A stretch of DNA of 64,000 nt from Ameyamaea chiangmaiensis (GCF_025995235.1 NZ_BAPT01000025.1:66558-130557), one strand, 5' to 3'; positions 1 through 9,034 are shown, numbered from the stretch's first letter. Notes: generated by a model not told the origin, from the letters alone. Translations and numbers: made by a program.

Positions 1-2
1 AC

Positions 3-308
3 CACTTCGTGTCCGGCCATCCGGTCATCGAGGAAGGCGCTGCAATCATCGAGGACGCGATCGCGCCCGAAGATCTGGAGATCGTCACCCAGATCCGCGA
101 ATTGCTGGACACCCGCGTCCGCCCGGCCGTAGCGGCCGATGGCGGCGATATCGTGTTCCGGGGCTATCGCGACGGGATCGTCCGCCTGACAATGCAGGGG
201 GCGTGCTCGGGCTGTCCGTCATCGCGCGCCACGCTCAAGCACGGTGTGGAGAACATGCTCCGTCACTACGTGCCGGAAGTCGTCTCGGTCGAGCAGGTCG
301 AGGCCTGA
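3..308 (+). CDS. Nfu/NifU-type Fe-S cluster carrier, C-terminal part (5' end outside window)
   Basis: This is the C-terminal NifU domain of an Fe-S scaffold/carrier that hands clusters to apoproteins in the cytoplasm. The CxxC pair (residues 66 and 69 counted from the GTG at position 9) sits in the usual GACSGCPSS context and follows the ADGGD motif. The reading frame is open to the window edge. The residues before that GTG (His-Phe) match the junction with the Nfu N-terminal domain seen in alphaproteobacterial proteins of about 185-190 aa. The GTG is therefore probably internal and the gene is truncated by the window, not a short gene. Confidence 0.9.
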   Translation, partial: HFVSGHPVIEEGAAIIEDAIAPEDLEIVTQIRELLDTRVRPAVAADGGDIVFRGYRDGIVRLTMQGACSGCPSSRATLKHGVENMLRHYVPEVVSVEQVEA

Positions 309-404
309 TCCGGCGGGGCTTGCGGCGTCCGGCCCGATGCCGCACAAACGCGGCTTTCCCCTTACGGCCAGCGGTGAGATGGCCCAGCACGGCGGCCACA
401 TGAC

Positions 405-989
405 ATGGTTCTGAGCGATACGGATCTGGACACGCTTTTCCGCACGGCGCGAACTCCTGACCGCTGGTCGGCGACGCCGGTGTCGGAAGACACTCTGACT
501 GCGCTGTACGGTCTGCTCAGCCTCGGTCCGACCTCGGGCAATTGCCAGCCGGGCCGCTTCGTCTTCCTGCAGTCGCCCGACAGCCGCGAACGTCTGCGCC
601 CGGCCCTGTCGGCCGGAAACGTGGACCGGGTTATGACGGCGCCCCTGACCGTGATCGTGGCGCACGATCCTCTGTTTTTCGACAAGATGAACCGGCTGAA
701 CGATCTGCCCGACGTGCGGTCGTGGTTCGCGGCCGACGTTGCCCTGTCGGAGGAGACGGCGCTTCGCAACGGGACGCTGGCGGGGGCCTACCTGATCATG
801 GCGGCGCGGGCGCTGGGGCTCGATGTGCTGCCGATGTCGGGTTTCGATTCGTTCATGGTCGAGGACAGCTTTCTTGCCGCCCAGGGCTGGCGGGCCAATT
901 TTCTGGTCAGTCTAGGCTACGCCGACGGCGTGCCGGAGCATCCGCGCGCCCCGCGCCTCGGCTTCGATGAAGCCTGCATGGTGCTGTGA
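405..989 (+). CDS. RutE-like nitroreductase (putative malonic semialdehyde reductase)
   Basis: This 194-residue FMN-dependent nitroreductase-fold protein belongs to the RutE/HadB subfamily. It has the early GPTSGNCQPGRF segment, the PALSAGN segment, SWF in the middle and a GLDVLPMSGF stretch before the C-terminus, all typical of RutE. RutE reduces malonic semialdehyde to 3-hydroxypropionate in pyrimidine catabolism. No other rut gene is nearby, so the physiological substrate is uncertain. Its stop overlaps the tsaB start (GTGA), so it is translated in one unit with tsaB and rimI. Confidence 0.85.
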   Translation: MVLSDTDLDTLFRTARTPDRWSATPVSEDTLTALYGLLSLGPTSGNCQPGRFVFLQSPDSRERLRPALSAGNVDRVMTAPLTVIVAHDPLFFDKMNRLNDLPDVRSWFAADVALSEETALRNGTLAGAYLIMAARALGLDVLPMSGFDSFMVEDSFLAAQGWRANFLVSLGYADGVPEHPRAPRLGFDEACMVL

Positions 990-1711
990 CCGGCGGGACG
1001 CACGACACGACCCCGGTTAAGCGCCTCCTGGTGCTGGATGCGTCGGCCGCCGGGGATGCCGCCGGCGGCTTGGCCGCGTGCGTGACCGGGGTGGGCGAAC
1101 AGCTTGATCTGCGGGCGTCGCGCCTGATCGTCGGGCGGGGTGGGGCGGAGGAACTGGCACCGCTGGTGCGGGCCCTGCTGGCCGAGGCCGCCTGGTGCCC
1201 GCGGGAGATCGACGTCGTCGCGGTCGTTTGTGGTCCGGGGTCGTTCACCGGATTGCGGGCCTCGCTGGCGCTGGCGCACGGCGTGGCACTCGGCAGCGGC
1301 GCCGTGGTCCTGCCGGTAACGGTGGGCGAGGCACTGGCGCCCGCCCTGATGGCGGAGGCCGCCGACAGGGGGCTGACGCGGGCGGTCTGCGTTCTCGCGG
1401 CCCGGCGCGGGCGTGTGTTTCTTGACGAGGCCGGCGTTGTGACGGCGTGCGCTCTCGACGGGCTGACGCTGGCGCGCGAGCCGGTCCTGCTGGCGGGCAA
1501 CGCTGCCGAGTCCCTGCTGGACGGGGCGAGCGCTTCTTCCGCACAACTGTCGAAACATCATGCGCCTGATGCGCTGATGATTGCGGCGGCGGCCCTGCGC
1601 CGTGCCCGTGGGGACCTGCCGCCCCGCGCGCCGCTGCCGCTGTATGTGGAGGCGGCGGAGGCAAAGCTGCCCGCTGGTGGCCTGCGACCGGCGCCGAAAG
1701 CGGGGTCGTGA
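986..1711 (+). CDS. tsaB: TsaB, tRNA threonylcarbamoyladenosine biosynthesis protein
   Basis: TsaB is the ASKHA-fold partner of TsaD and TsaE in making the t6A37 modification on ANN-decoding tRNAs. The hallmark GPGSFTGLR motif is at residues 83-91, and the N-terminus has the expected LLVLDAS strand. The length of 241 residues is normal. The GTG start overlaps the preceding stop by four bases, and its own stop overlaps the rimI start in the same way. The tsaB-rimI pairing is widespread in proteobacteria and supports both calls. Confidence 0.92.
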   Translation: MTGGTHDTTPVKRLLVLDASAAGDAAGGLAACVTGVGEQLDLRASRLIVGRGGAEELAPLVRALLAEAAWCPREIDVVAVVCGPGSFTGLRASLALAHGVALGSGAVVLPVTVGEALAPALMAEAADRGLTRAVCVLAARRGRVFLDEAGVVTACALDGLTLAREPVLLAGNAAESLLDGASASSAQLSKHHAPDALMIAAAALRRARGDLPPRAPLPLYVEAAEAKLPAGGLRPAPKAGS

Positions 1712-2187
1712 CCCGCTCACGAACACATGTCTTCTCTCTCGTACGCGCTGGCGCTGAGTCGGCGGCGCTTCTGGCGGCCATCCATGCCCTGTGCTTCCCC
1801 GAAACAGACCGATGGGACGAAGCGGCGATGTCAACGCTTCTGGGTATGCCGGGGACCTTTGCCGTGCTGGAGAGCGGCTCGGCTGATGATCCCGCGGCCG
1901 TGCGCGGTTTCGTCATGGCCCGGCAGGTGCTGGACGAGGCCGAGGTCTTGACCCTCGCCGTTCTGCCGTCATGCCGTCGTCAGGGTATTGCCTCCGCGTT
2001 GCTGGCGCGGCTGGCGGTGGACTGCCGCGGCCGGGGCGCCGGGCGACTGTTCCTCGAGGTGTCGGAGGCCAATACGGCGGCGCGGGCTCTGTATGAAGGC
2101 TGTGGATTCGCGGGCATCGGGCGGCGCCGTGCGTATTATGCGGACGGCAGCGATGCGCGCGTTCTCGCGCGCTCCCTAACGGACTGA
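1708..2187 (+). CDS. rimI: RimI-like GNAT N-acetyltransferase
   Basis: This 159-residue GNAT acetyltransferase is placed directly after tsaB with a GTGA overlap. The acetyl-CoA-binding R/QxxGxA motif (RRQGIASALL) is at about residues 90-99, followed by the LEV/N-x-A-A-R-x-L-Y signature near the C-terminus. RimI acetylates the N-terminal alanine of ribosomal protein S18 in E. coli; other substrates are possible in this lineage. It ends three bases from the convergent tusA-like gene. Confidence 0.88.
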   Translation: MTRSRTHVFSLVRAGAESAALLAAIHALCFPETDRWDEAAMSTLLGMPGTFAVLESGSADDPAAVRGFVMARQVLDEAEVLTLAVLPSCRRQGIASALLARLAVDCRGRGAGRLFLEVSEANTAARALYEGCGFAGIGRRRAYYADGSDARVLARSLTD

Positions 2188-2190
2188 GCC

Positions 2191-2448
2191 TCAGCCCTCC
2201 TTCTTTTTTATCCGTACGGTCAAAATACCCGCGCCGCCCTCCGTCTCCGCAACGATGCTGTGCCCGAGTTCGCGCGCGCTGGCGGGCACGTTGCGACGGG
2301 CCTCGACCCCTTTCAGCCGAACATCCAGAAGCCCGCCTGGCGCAAGCCGATCAAGAGCAATCCGGGTGTGCACGAAGGTCATGGGGCAGGTCTCATGGCT
2401 GATATCCAGAAGCGGAATGCAGTTTTCCGTGGTAAGCCGATGCGACAT
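2191..2448 (-). CDS. TusA/SirA-like sulfurtransferase family protein
   Basis: This 85-residue protein has the family signature: a short N-terminal strand, then Cys21-Pro22 (CPM) heading the first helix, then the LAPGGLLDV segment. TusA proteins carry persulfide sulfur on this cysteine for tRNA thiolation or other sulfur transfer. Single-copy homologues of this size often have unassigned partners. It is transcribed divergently from mucR. An AGAGGAA ribosome-binding site precedes the ATG. Confidence 0.85.
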   Translation of the reverse strand: MSHRLTTENCIPLLDISHETCPMTFVHTRIALDRLAPGGLLDVRLKGVEARRNVPASARELGHSIVAETEGGAGILTVRIKKKEG

Positions 2449-2553
2449 CGTATTATTCCTCTCTTTCTATCAGATGATCGTTCGGTCATCGGTCTGGTCA
2501 TATCCACACGATCCACAGGCGCGACGATCGGCGTCAGACACAAGGGAACCCGG

Positions 2554-2958
2554 ATGCCACTCGCCCATCAGCCTTCCGTGCCCGCGCTGACAGCGCAGAT
2601 TGTCGCCGCCTACGTGTCGGGGAACCCCGTAGGGGCCGAGACCCTGGCACAGGTCATCGCCTCGGTGCACGAGGCGCTGACGGACGTGGCGTCGTCGGCT
2701 GGTTGCGTGGCTGCTCTGTCCCCCACCCCCGCCGTGCCGCCGCGCCGATCGGTGTTCGACGATTATATTGTCTGTCTGGAGGATGGAAAGAAGCTCAAGA
2801 TACTGCGTCGCCACCTGAAATCGGCCTACGGCATGACGCCGGAGCAGTATCGGGCGCGCTGGGACCTGCCGAACGACTATCCCATGGTCGCCCCGAATTA
2901 CGCCGACGAACGCTCGCGTCTGGCGCGCCGGAACGGTCTGGGAACCCGCCGTTCCTGA
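2554..2958 (+). CDS. mucR: MucR/Ros-family transcriptional regulator
   Basis: This 134-residue regulator belongs to the alphaproteobacterial Ros/MucR family, which silences genes for exopolysaccharide, motility and virulence. The ATG at 2554 was chosen over longer versions because an AAGGGA box lies seven bases upstream and the protein then begins like its relatives. The DNA-binding domain runs from about residue 70 to the end and keeps the DYPMVAPNYA and RSRLAR segments. Of the four zinc ligands of Ros, only Cys74 and His87 remain; the other two positions are Asp77 and Tyr92. An imperfect inverted repeat (2473-2490) lies in the divergent intergenic region and could be an autoregulatory site. 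Confidence 0.9.
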   Translation: MPLAHQPSVPALTAQIVAAYVSGNPVGAETLAQVIASVHEALTDVASSAGCVAALSPTPAVPPRRSVFDDYIVCLEDGKKLKILRRHLKSAYGMTPEQYRARWDLPNDYPMVAPNYADERSRLARRNGLGTRRS

Positions 2959-3136
2959 CCGCTCCCCGCCGGGGGGCTCAGCGCACGGGAATGGACAAGC
3001 CGGGTCCTGATCCGCTACGTCGCTTGCAAGGGAGCATCCCGCTCCGGCGGTCTGCCGTCGGACGGCCTATGCTTTCGGGATGCACGAAGCCGGAGCATGA
3101 CACAGTGACACGGGCCCCACGGAGCAGCGCGCGGCC

Positions 3137-3985
3137 ATGAGCGCGGACAACACATTGCGCGGGTCTCTCTCGACGCTCGCGTTCGAGCGGCGCGGGTTCA
3201 CCGAACTGCGCGGCGGCAATCTGGGCGTGCGCATCGCCACGACCGACGCCGAGCGGGATGCGGCCCAGGCCCTGCGCTACCGCGTCTTCTACGAGGAAAT
3301 GGGCGCCCGCGCGGACGAGCGCACGGCCAGAACGCGTCGCGATGTCGACGATTTCGACGAGGTCGCCGACCATCTCCTCGTCATCGACCACGCGATTTCT
3401 TCTGGCGCAAAGGGTGTCGTCGGTACCTATCGCCTGCTGCAGGGAGAGGCGGCGGCCAAGGTCGGTCGCTTCTATACCGCCAGCGAATACGACATCTCCC
3501 GCCTGACGGAATTCCCCGGCCGTCTTCTTGAGGTCGGACGATCCTGTGTCGATCCGGCCTACCGGGGGCGGGCGGCGATGCAGCTCTTGTGGCGCGGGAT
3601 CGCGTCCTACATCTTCCTGCACCGCATCGATGTCCTCTTTGGTTGCGCCAGTCTGCCGGGAACGGACCCGGATCAGATGCGCGACGAACTGACATATCTG
3701 TACCATAACCATCTCGCCCCTCCGGCGCTGCGCATCAGTGCCCTGCCCGAACGACGGGTGGAGATGCTGCGCACCGATCCGAACACGCTCGATCATCGGC
3801 GTTGCCTTGCCCGGCTCCCCCCCCTGATCAAGGGATATTTGCGTCTGGGCGGATATGTCGGGGATGGCGCGGTGATCGACGACCAGTTCAATACGCTCGA
3901 CGTCGCGGTTCTGGTCAAAAGCGAGCTGTTGGCCGACAAATACTATCGTCACTACGAACGCCGCCTCCGCGACGCGCTGGATTGA
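3137..3985 (+). CDS. olsB: OlsB-like ornithine N-acyltransferase (GNAT fold)
   Basis: This 282-residue protein matches the OlsB/hemolysin-like GNAT family, which transfers a 3-hydroxyacyl chain from acyl carrier protein to ornithine in the first step of ornithine-lipid synthesis. Typical features are the LRYRVFYEEMGA segment near residue 55, a central LEVGRSCVDPAYRG stretch, and a C-terminal KGYLRLGG motif followed by the DDQFNT segment. The partner O-acyltransferase OlsA is not next door. The stop codon overlaps the start of lnt, so two lipid-acylation enzymes are translationally linked. Confidence 0.85.
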   Translation: MSADNTLRGSLSTLAFERRGFTELRGGNLGVRIATTDAERDAAQALRYRVFYEEMGARADERTARTRRDVDDFDEVADHLLVIDHAISSGAKGVVGTYRLLQGEAAAKVGRFYTASEYDISRLTEFPGRLLEVGRSCVDPAYRGRAAMQLLWRGIASYIFLHRIDVLFGCASLPGTDPDQMRDELTYLYHNHLAPPALRISALPERRVEMLRTDPNTLDHRRCLARLPPLIKGYLRLGGYVGDGAVIDDQFNTLDVAVLVKSELLADKYYRHYERRLRDALD

Positions 3986-5493
3986 AACGGCTGCCCGGCG
4001 GCGTTCGCGCCGCTTTGGTCACGTTGCTCGCGGGAGCCGCGGGCGCGTTGGCCTTTCCACCGCTCTGCCTGGTGCCGGTGCTTGCGCTGGTCTTTCCGGT
4101 TCTGCTGCGGCGGGTCGACGCGGCCAGGACATGGCGGGGCGCCTTCGGCTATGGTTTCGTCTTCGGGCTGGGGCTGCATACGGCGGGCCTGTACTGGCTG
4201 ACCAATGCCATCCTGATCCGCGCGGCGGATTTCTGGTGGCTGGTGCCCGTTGCCGCACCCGGCTGCGCCCTGATCCTCGCACCCTTCGCCGCCGTTCCTG
4301 CCGCTGTGTGTCGGCTGGTGCCGGCCGGACCTCGGCGCGCGGTCCTGTTTGCGGGACTATGGACCCTGGCCGACATGGGACGTGTGTTCCTGTTTACCGG
4401 CTTTCCGTGGAATCCCTTGGGCAGTGCGTGGGAATGGCCCGGGCGTGCCGGTCAGGTGATGATCCAGCCGGCGGCGTGGATCGGTGTGGATGGTCTGACC
4501 CTGCTGACGGTGCTGATGGCCACGCTGGTGCCGTACGGGCGTCGCACCCGTCTTGCGCTTGCCGCCATGATGATGGTCTGGGGGGCCGCCGGGACGCTGC
4601 GGCTGGCCATCGTGCGTCCCCGTGAGGTGCCGATGCCGGCCGTCGCACTGGTGCAGGGCAATATTTCCGAGGAAACGAAGATCGCCCGCGACGATCCGCT
4701 GGGGATCTTTCACACTTATCTCGACCTGACCGCCGAAGGTACGGCCCGTGCGCGGCAACTGGGCCGCCCGGACGTCGTCTTCGCCTGGCCCGAGACCGCG
4801 TTTCCCTATGTTCTGGATCGCGAGCCGGCTGCGCAGGCCATGATCGCGCGGGCTGGCGGCGGCGCGACCGGCCTGATCGGGACGCTCCGCATCGGCCCGG
4901 GCGAGGACTGGCACAATGCGATCGAAGCCATCGACGCCGGCGGCACGGTCCGCGCGCATTATGACAAGAGCACCCTTGTCCCCTTCGGCGAATATAATCC
5001 CGCCCTGTTGCCATTTCACGTCGTGCCGGGGGGCGGCTTCGTCCCGGGTCACGGGGTCACCACCTGGCACCTGCCTGGGGCGGGAGCGGTCGGCCCCCTG
5101 ATCTGTTACGAGGTGATCTTCTCCGGGCGCGTGGTGGACCGGCGCGACCGACCCGACTGGCTGGTCAACGTCACCAACGATGCGTGGTACGGCGACAGTG
5201 CGGGCCCCCGGCAGCATCTGGCCAGCGTGCGCATGCGCGCAGTCGAGGAGGGCATGCCGATCGCCCGCGCCGCCAACACCGGCATTTCCGCGGTGTACGG
5301 TCCCACAGGCCGGGAAATCGCGCGTCTGGGGTGGGGCAGGCGTGGCACGCTGGTGGCGGCGTTGCCCGCCCCGTTGCCCCCGACCGTGTTCGCCCTGGCC
5401 GGTCGTTCCATCCCGCTCGGGATGGCGTTGGCAGCGTGCGCGCTGGCGCTGGTTCGCCCGCGCAAACGGCAAAGCGCGAGGCTGTCGCAGTAA
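3982..5493 (+). CDS. lnt: Apolipoprotein N-acyltransferase Lnt
   Basis: Lnt adds the third acyl chain to lipoproteins in the inner membrane. The reading frame is open further upstream, but the TTG at 3982 gives 503 residues, close to E. coli Lnt (512), and overlaps the olsB stop as TTGA. Several N-terminal membrane segments precede the nitrilase domain. The catalytic Glu (WPET, residue 271), Lys (DKST, residue 329) and Cys (ICYE, residue 375) are all present. A last membrane helix lies at the C-terminus. The rare TTG start and weak Shine-Dalgarno suggest dependence on olsB translation. Confidence 0.92.
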   Translation: MKRLPGGVRAALVTLLAGAAGALAFPPLCLVPVLALVFPVLLRRVDAARTWRGAFGYGFVFGLGLHTAGLYWLTNAILIRAADFWWLVPVAAPGCALILAPFAAVPAAVCRLVPAGPRRAVLFAGLWTLADMGRVFLFTGFPWNPLGSAWEWPGRAGQVMIQPAAWIGVDGLTLLTVLMATLVPYGRRTRLALAAMMMVWGAAGTLRLAIVRPREVPMPAVALVQGNISEETKIARDDPLGIFHTYLDLTAEGTARARQLGRPDVVFAWPETAFPYVLDREPAAQAMIARAGGGATGLIGTLRIGPGEDWHNAIEAIDAGGTVRAHYDKSTLVPFGEYNPALLPFHVVPGGGFVPGHGVTTWHLPGAGAVGPLICYEVIFSGRVVDRRDRPDWLVNVTNDAWYGDSAGPRQHLASVRMRAVEEGMPIARAANTGISAVYGPTGREIARLGWGRRGTLVAALPAPLPPTVFALAGRSIPLGMALAACALALVRPRKRQSARLSQ

Positions 5494-5532
5494 GTGCGCC
5501 TTAGGGTTGCAATTCGTTTATTTTGGTTAACA

Positions 5533-5559
5533 TTGACAGCTTGAGGTTGAGAGTTTAAT
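5533..5559 (+). promoter_or_regulatory. Candidate sigma-70 promoter of the XRE regulator gene
   Basis: A perfect TTGACA (5533-5538) is followed 15 bases later by TTTAAT (5554-5559), a five-of-six match to the -10 box. A 17-base spacing to TAATGC is the alternative. It sits in the gap between lnt and the XRE gene, about 30 bases before the GTG start. The spacing is slightly short, so this is a prediction only. Confidence 0.4.
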
Positions 5560-5586
5560 GCTCGGTTAAGCAACAAGGCGCAGAAC

Positions 5587-6087
5587 GTGGCTACCGAACC
5601 CAGTGGACCCGACAGGGCTGTCTCATCTCCAAGTCCGGTCGACGTGCATGTCGGGGGCCGCATTCGTCTGCGTCGGACGCTTATGGGCATGTCGCAGGAA
5701 AAGCTCGGCGATGCCCTTGGGCTGACATTCCAGCAGGTCCAGAAATACGAGCGCGGCGTGAACCGTGTCGGCGCGTCGCGTCTGTTCGATATCTCGCGCG
5801 TGCTTGAAGTGCCGATCAGCTTCTTTTTCGATGCGCTGCCGACGGCCAGTGACGCCCGAGTCCGCGCCGATGGTCCGGTGACGGGCTTTGCGGAGACCCA
5901 GGCAAGCTTCGGAGCACCACCTCCCGTGGCGTCACCCGGCATCTTCGCGCCCGGTGGGGATGATTCGGCACTGTTTTCGCGTCGTGAAACGGTCGATCTG
6001 GTACGCGCCTATTACCGGATACCGGACACCGAGGTGCGGCGAAAGATGCTCGACCTGATCCGGACCATGGCCCCCGCGGAGCCCTGA
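5587..6087 (+). CDS. XRE-family helix-turn-helix regulator
   Basis: This 166-residue protein has a Cro/CI-type HTH at about residues 23-80 (RIRLRR, MSQEKLGDALGLT, QVQKYERG, VPISFFF), the arrangement of a family found throughout Alphaproteobacteria. A variable linker and a C-terminal helical segment (residues 133-165) follow. It starts with GTG behind AAGG. Its targets are unknown; it lies between lnt and the flagellar genes, and members of this family have been tied to cell-cycle or motility control in some species. Confidence 0.85.
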   Translation: MATEPSGPDRAVSSPSPVDVHVGGRIRLRRTLMGMSQEKLGDALGLTFQQVQKYERGVNRVGASRLFDISRVLEVPISFFFDALPTASDARVRADGPVTGFAETQASFGAPPPVASPGIFAPGGDDSALFSRRETVDLVRAYYRIPDTEVRRKMLDLIRTMAPAEP

Positions 6088-6229
6088 GCGGCCTGATGTG
6101 GCTTTTTGGCTGATCCGGTTCGGTAGAGCCCTGGGAAAAAAATGCGCCGTTAAGACTTTTTTCGTGTCTTGCGCCGATCGTGTGTCCTGAGAACCGCCGT
6201 CCCCACGTCGTTCGAAGGAACCGCGCCGT

Positions 6230-7468
6230 ATGTCCATCTTCAATGCGCTGACCACCGCGGTCAGCGGCATCAATGCCCAGTCGCATGCCCTCAGTGACCT
6301 GAGCAACAACATCGCCAACAGCCAGACGGTCGGCTTCAAGGCCAGCGACACCAGTTTCGAGGATTACGTCACGCAGCAGACCGGCGCCGTGGCGGCCTCC
6401 GCTTCGGGCTGGTCGGACAGCGTCAGCGCGACAACCCTTCAGCGCAACGATGTACAGGGGACGATCACCAGTAGCACCAACAGTCTCGCCCTGGCGATTT
6501 CGGGTAATGGCTTCTTCACCGTCGCCCAGCCTTCTGGTGCGTCGAACGCCACCACGACCGACTTCAGCGCCCAGCATTACTACACCAGAAACGGAAATTT
6601 CTACGAGAACAACCAGAACTACCTCGTCAACACGAGTGGCGATTACCTCGAAGGCTATCAGGTCGCGGCGAATGGCACCCAGAGCACGGCGCTGACGCCG
6701 TTGCAGTTCAGCGATGTCACGTTCCGGCCGACCGTGTCGTTGTCCGGCGCCCTTGGCTCGACTCAGGCCACCGGCGGCACCGGCAACTCGTCGACCACGG
6801 TGTACGATTCAAGCGGCAACAGCCACGCGATCAACATGGCCTGGTCGCAGGACGCCACGAACAGCACGCAGTGGACGTTGACCGTCAACGAGGACGGGGC
6901 CGCCTCGCAGGTGATTCCGGTTCAGTTCAACGCCGATGGAACGCTGGCGTCAGTAAACGGAAGCACGTCGACGGGAACCTTCAACTTCGCCAACGGAACC
7001 CAGAACTACGCGATCAGCCTGGGCACCATCGGGAGCGCGAGCGGCGCATCACTGGCCACTGCCACACAGTCGAGCTACAGCCCGACGACGTCGACCGACA
7101 GTGTGCAGTCCGTCAATTTCGAGGGGCTTAGCATGACAACGGACGGGTCGGTGATGGCGACATTCGACAACGGAAGTTCACAGCTTCTGGCGAAAATACC
7201 CCTTGCGACCTTCAGGAATGTCAACGGTCTGGAGGCTGGCGACGGACAGACCTATACCGCGACGGCAGCGTCCGGTCAGCCGACGCTTGGCCTGGTGGGC
7301 GAAAACGGTACCGGCAAGCTCGCCACGAGTTCGGTTGAATCATCGACGACAGACCTCACCAGCGACCTGTCGCAGCTGATCGTCGCGCAGCAGGCCTATA
7401 CGGCGAATACCAAGGTCGTCACGACGTCTGACAGCATGCTGCAGGCGACGATGTCGATGGTTCAGTAA
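6230..7468 (+). CDS. flgE: Flagellar hook protein FlgE
   Basis: FlgE polymerises into the hook joining the flagellar rod to the filament. The N-terminus (MSIFNALTTAVSGINAQ, then LSNNIANSQTVGFKAS) is the classic rod/hook family signature. The C-terminus ends in the matching coiled segment (QAYTANTKVVTTSDSML). The centre is a Ser/Thr/Gly/Asn-rich domain typical of exported hook proteins. At 412 residues it is of ordinary size. AAGGAA precedes the ATG. It is the first gene of a flgE-flgK-flgL set. Confidence 0.95.
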   Translation: MSIFNALTTAVSGINAQSHALSDLSNNIANSQTVGFKASDTSFEDYVTQQTGAVAASASGWSDSVSATTLQRNDVQGTITSSTNSLALAISGNGFFTVAQPSGASNATTTDFSAQHYYTRNGNFYENNQNYLVNTSGDYLEGYQVAANGTQSTALTPLQFSDVTFRPTVSLSGALGSTQATGGTGNSSTTVYDSSGNSHAINMAWSQDATNSTQWTLTVNEDGAASQVIPVQFNADGTLASVNGSTSTGTFNFANGTQNYAISLGTIGSASGASLATATQSSYSPTTSTDSVQSVNFEGLSMTTDGSVMATFDNGSSQLLAKIPLATFRNVNGLEAGDGQTYTATAASGQPTLGLVGENGTGKLATSSVESSTTDLTSDLSQLIVAQQAYTANTKVVTTSDSMLQATMSMVQ

Positions 7469-7524
7469 CCGGTCGGACTGGTCGGTCGCGATCTGACACG
7501 CGCAAAGGTTAGTGGGAGTAAGCA

Positions 7525-9024
7525 ATGGGTATATCCGACGCCCTGTCGATTGCCAGTTCGGGGCTGCACAGCACCGAACACGCTCTGGCGGTCGCATCGC
7601 AGAACGTGGCGAACGCCAGCACCACGGGCTACGTGAAGGAAGTCGCAACCCAGGTCGCCGTTTCCTACGGAGGCATCGGCGGTGGCGTCGCGGTCGGTGC
7701 CACGGCTCGCGATGTCAATACGGCGCTGGAAAACCTGCTGTATACGAAAAATGCCGACGTTTCCTCATACGCGACCCTGGACAACGCCCTGTCCGCAATC
7801 TCCGCCGTTCAGGGAACGACGAGCAGCGATTCCACCACGAGCACGGGCACGTTGAGCGACGTCCTGGGTACGCTCCAGAGCGCTTTCACCACGCTTTCGG
7901 CTACCCCGTCGGACAGCACCGCGCAGCGGACCGTCGTCAGTGATGCCCAGACCGTTGCCGACACCGTGAACAAGCTCGCCTCGGCCTATCAGAGCGAACG
8001 TCAGACCGCGCAGGACTCGATCGTCTCCACGGTATCCACGATCAATACGGATCTGACGACGATCGGATCGATGTCAAAGCAGATCATGACCCTCAAGGCG
8101 CAGGGGGTCGACACCGCCGATCTGGAAAATCAGCGGGCCGCGGTCATGCAGGACCTGTCTACCCAGACATCGGTCTCTTTTTCGGCAACCGCCAACGGCG
8201 ACATGCTCGTGCGTACAAGCACGGGCCTTGCACTGCCCACACGCCCCACCACGGACGGCGTGACCATTCCGACGTCGGCGTGGCCCCTGTCCACGTCGGC
8301 GGCGACGCTGACCTCGACGTCCTCGGTCCCGGCGATTACGCTGAACGGTGCGGACGTTACGTCCGGGCTGTCAGGTGGCACGCTCGGCGCCAACATTCAG
8401 TTGCGCGACCAGACACTGCCGACCATGCAGGCACAGCTGGATTCGTTCTCTTCGGCTCTGGCCAACCGGTTCGATGCACAAGGCCTGACGCTGTTTTCTG
8501 ATTCGGCGGGAGCATTGCCCGGATCGTCCTCGACACAGGCGCCCCCCGACGGGGTGGTGGGTTTTTCGTCGATGCTCAGTGTCAACCCGGCGGTCACCGC
8601 CGATCCGAGGCTGGTCGTCACCGGCACCAGGGCATCATCGAGCACGTCGAGTATCATCGGCAACGTGCTCAGCTACACTTTCGGGACGACATTGGCCGAT
8701 GGTACGGCGCAGCCAGCGGCGCCAAGCCAGGGCCTGGGCGCAAGCGGTACGTTGAGCACGGGCTATGCGGGAACGCTGAGCCTCGGCTCCCTCGCTACGG
8801 CGCTGACCGCCAATCAGGCCTCGGTCATTTCCGGGGCCTCGTCGTCTCTTCAGGTCGCGACGGCGGCCCAGACGAGCCTGCAGACAAAAGTCGGCACCGT
8901 GTCCGGCGTGGACACCGACAGCGAAATGTCCACCATCGTCACCCTGCAGAACGCATACGCGGCAAATGCCAAGGTCGTGGCGGCGGTACAATCCATGTTC
9001 GCCTCTCTGATCGCCGCAGTCTAG
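7525..9024 (+). CDS. flgK: Flagellar hook-associated protein 1 FlgK
   Basis: FlgK forms the first hook-filament junction ring. The N-terminus (SIASSGLHSTEHAL, SQNVANASTTGYVKE) and the C-terminus (MSTIVTLQNAYAANAKVVAAVQSMF) are the conserved terminal helices of the family. Between them lies a long Ser/Thr-rich region with little conservation. At 499 residues it is within the normal range. GGGAG precedes the ATG, and flgL starts 10 bases after its stop, consistent with an operon. Confidence 0.93.
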   Translation: MGISDALSIASSGLHSTEHALAVASQNVANASTTGYVKEVATQVAVSYGGIGGGVAVGATARDVNTALENLLYTKNADVSSYATLDNALSAISAVQGTTSSDSTTSTGTLSDVLGTLQSAFTTLSATPSDSTAQRTVVSDAQTVADTVNKLASAYQSERQTAQDSIVSTVSTINTDLTTIGSMSKQIMTLKAQGVDTADLENQRAAVMQDLSTQTSVSFSATANGDMLVRTSTGLALPTRPTTDGVTIPTSAWPLSTSAATLTSTSSVPAITLNGADVTSGLSGGTLGANIQLRDQTLPTMQAQLDSFSSALANRFDAQGLTLFSDSAGALPGSSSTQAPPDGVVGFSSMLSVNPAVTADPRLVVTGTRASSSTSSIIGNVLSYTFGTTLADGTAQPAAPSQGLGASGTLSTGYAGTLSLGSLATALTANQASVISGASSSLQVATAAQTSLQTKVGTVSGVDTDSEMSTIVTLQNAYAANAKVVAAVQSMFASLIAAV

Positions 9025-9034
9025 GGATTTTGTC

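Noticed and set aside
3097..3111. Repeated TGACA/GTGACA upstream of olsB resembling a Pho box
   Set aside because: The half-sites are about 8 bp apart instead of 11, so PhoB would not fit, although Pho control of ornithine lipids would make sense.
6150..6180. FliA-like promoter (TTAAGACT ... GCCGATCG) before flgE
   Set aside because: The GCCGAT part is a good match, but the spacing to the -35-like box is three bases too long and the -35 is poor.
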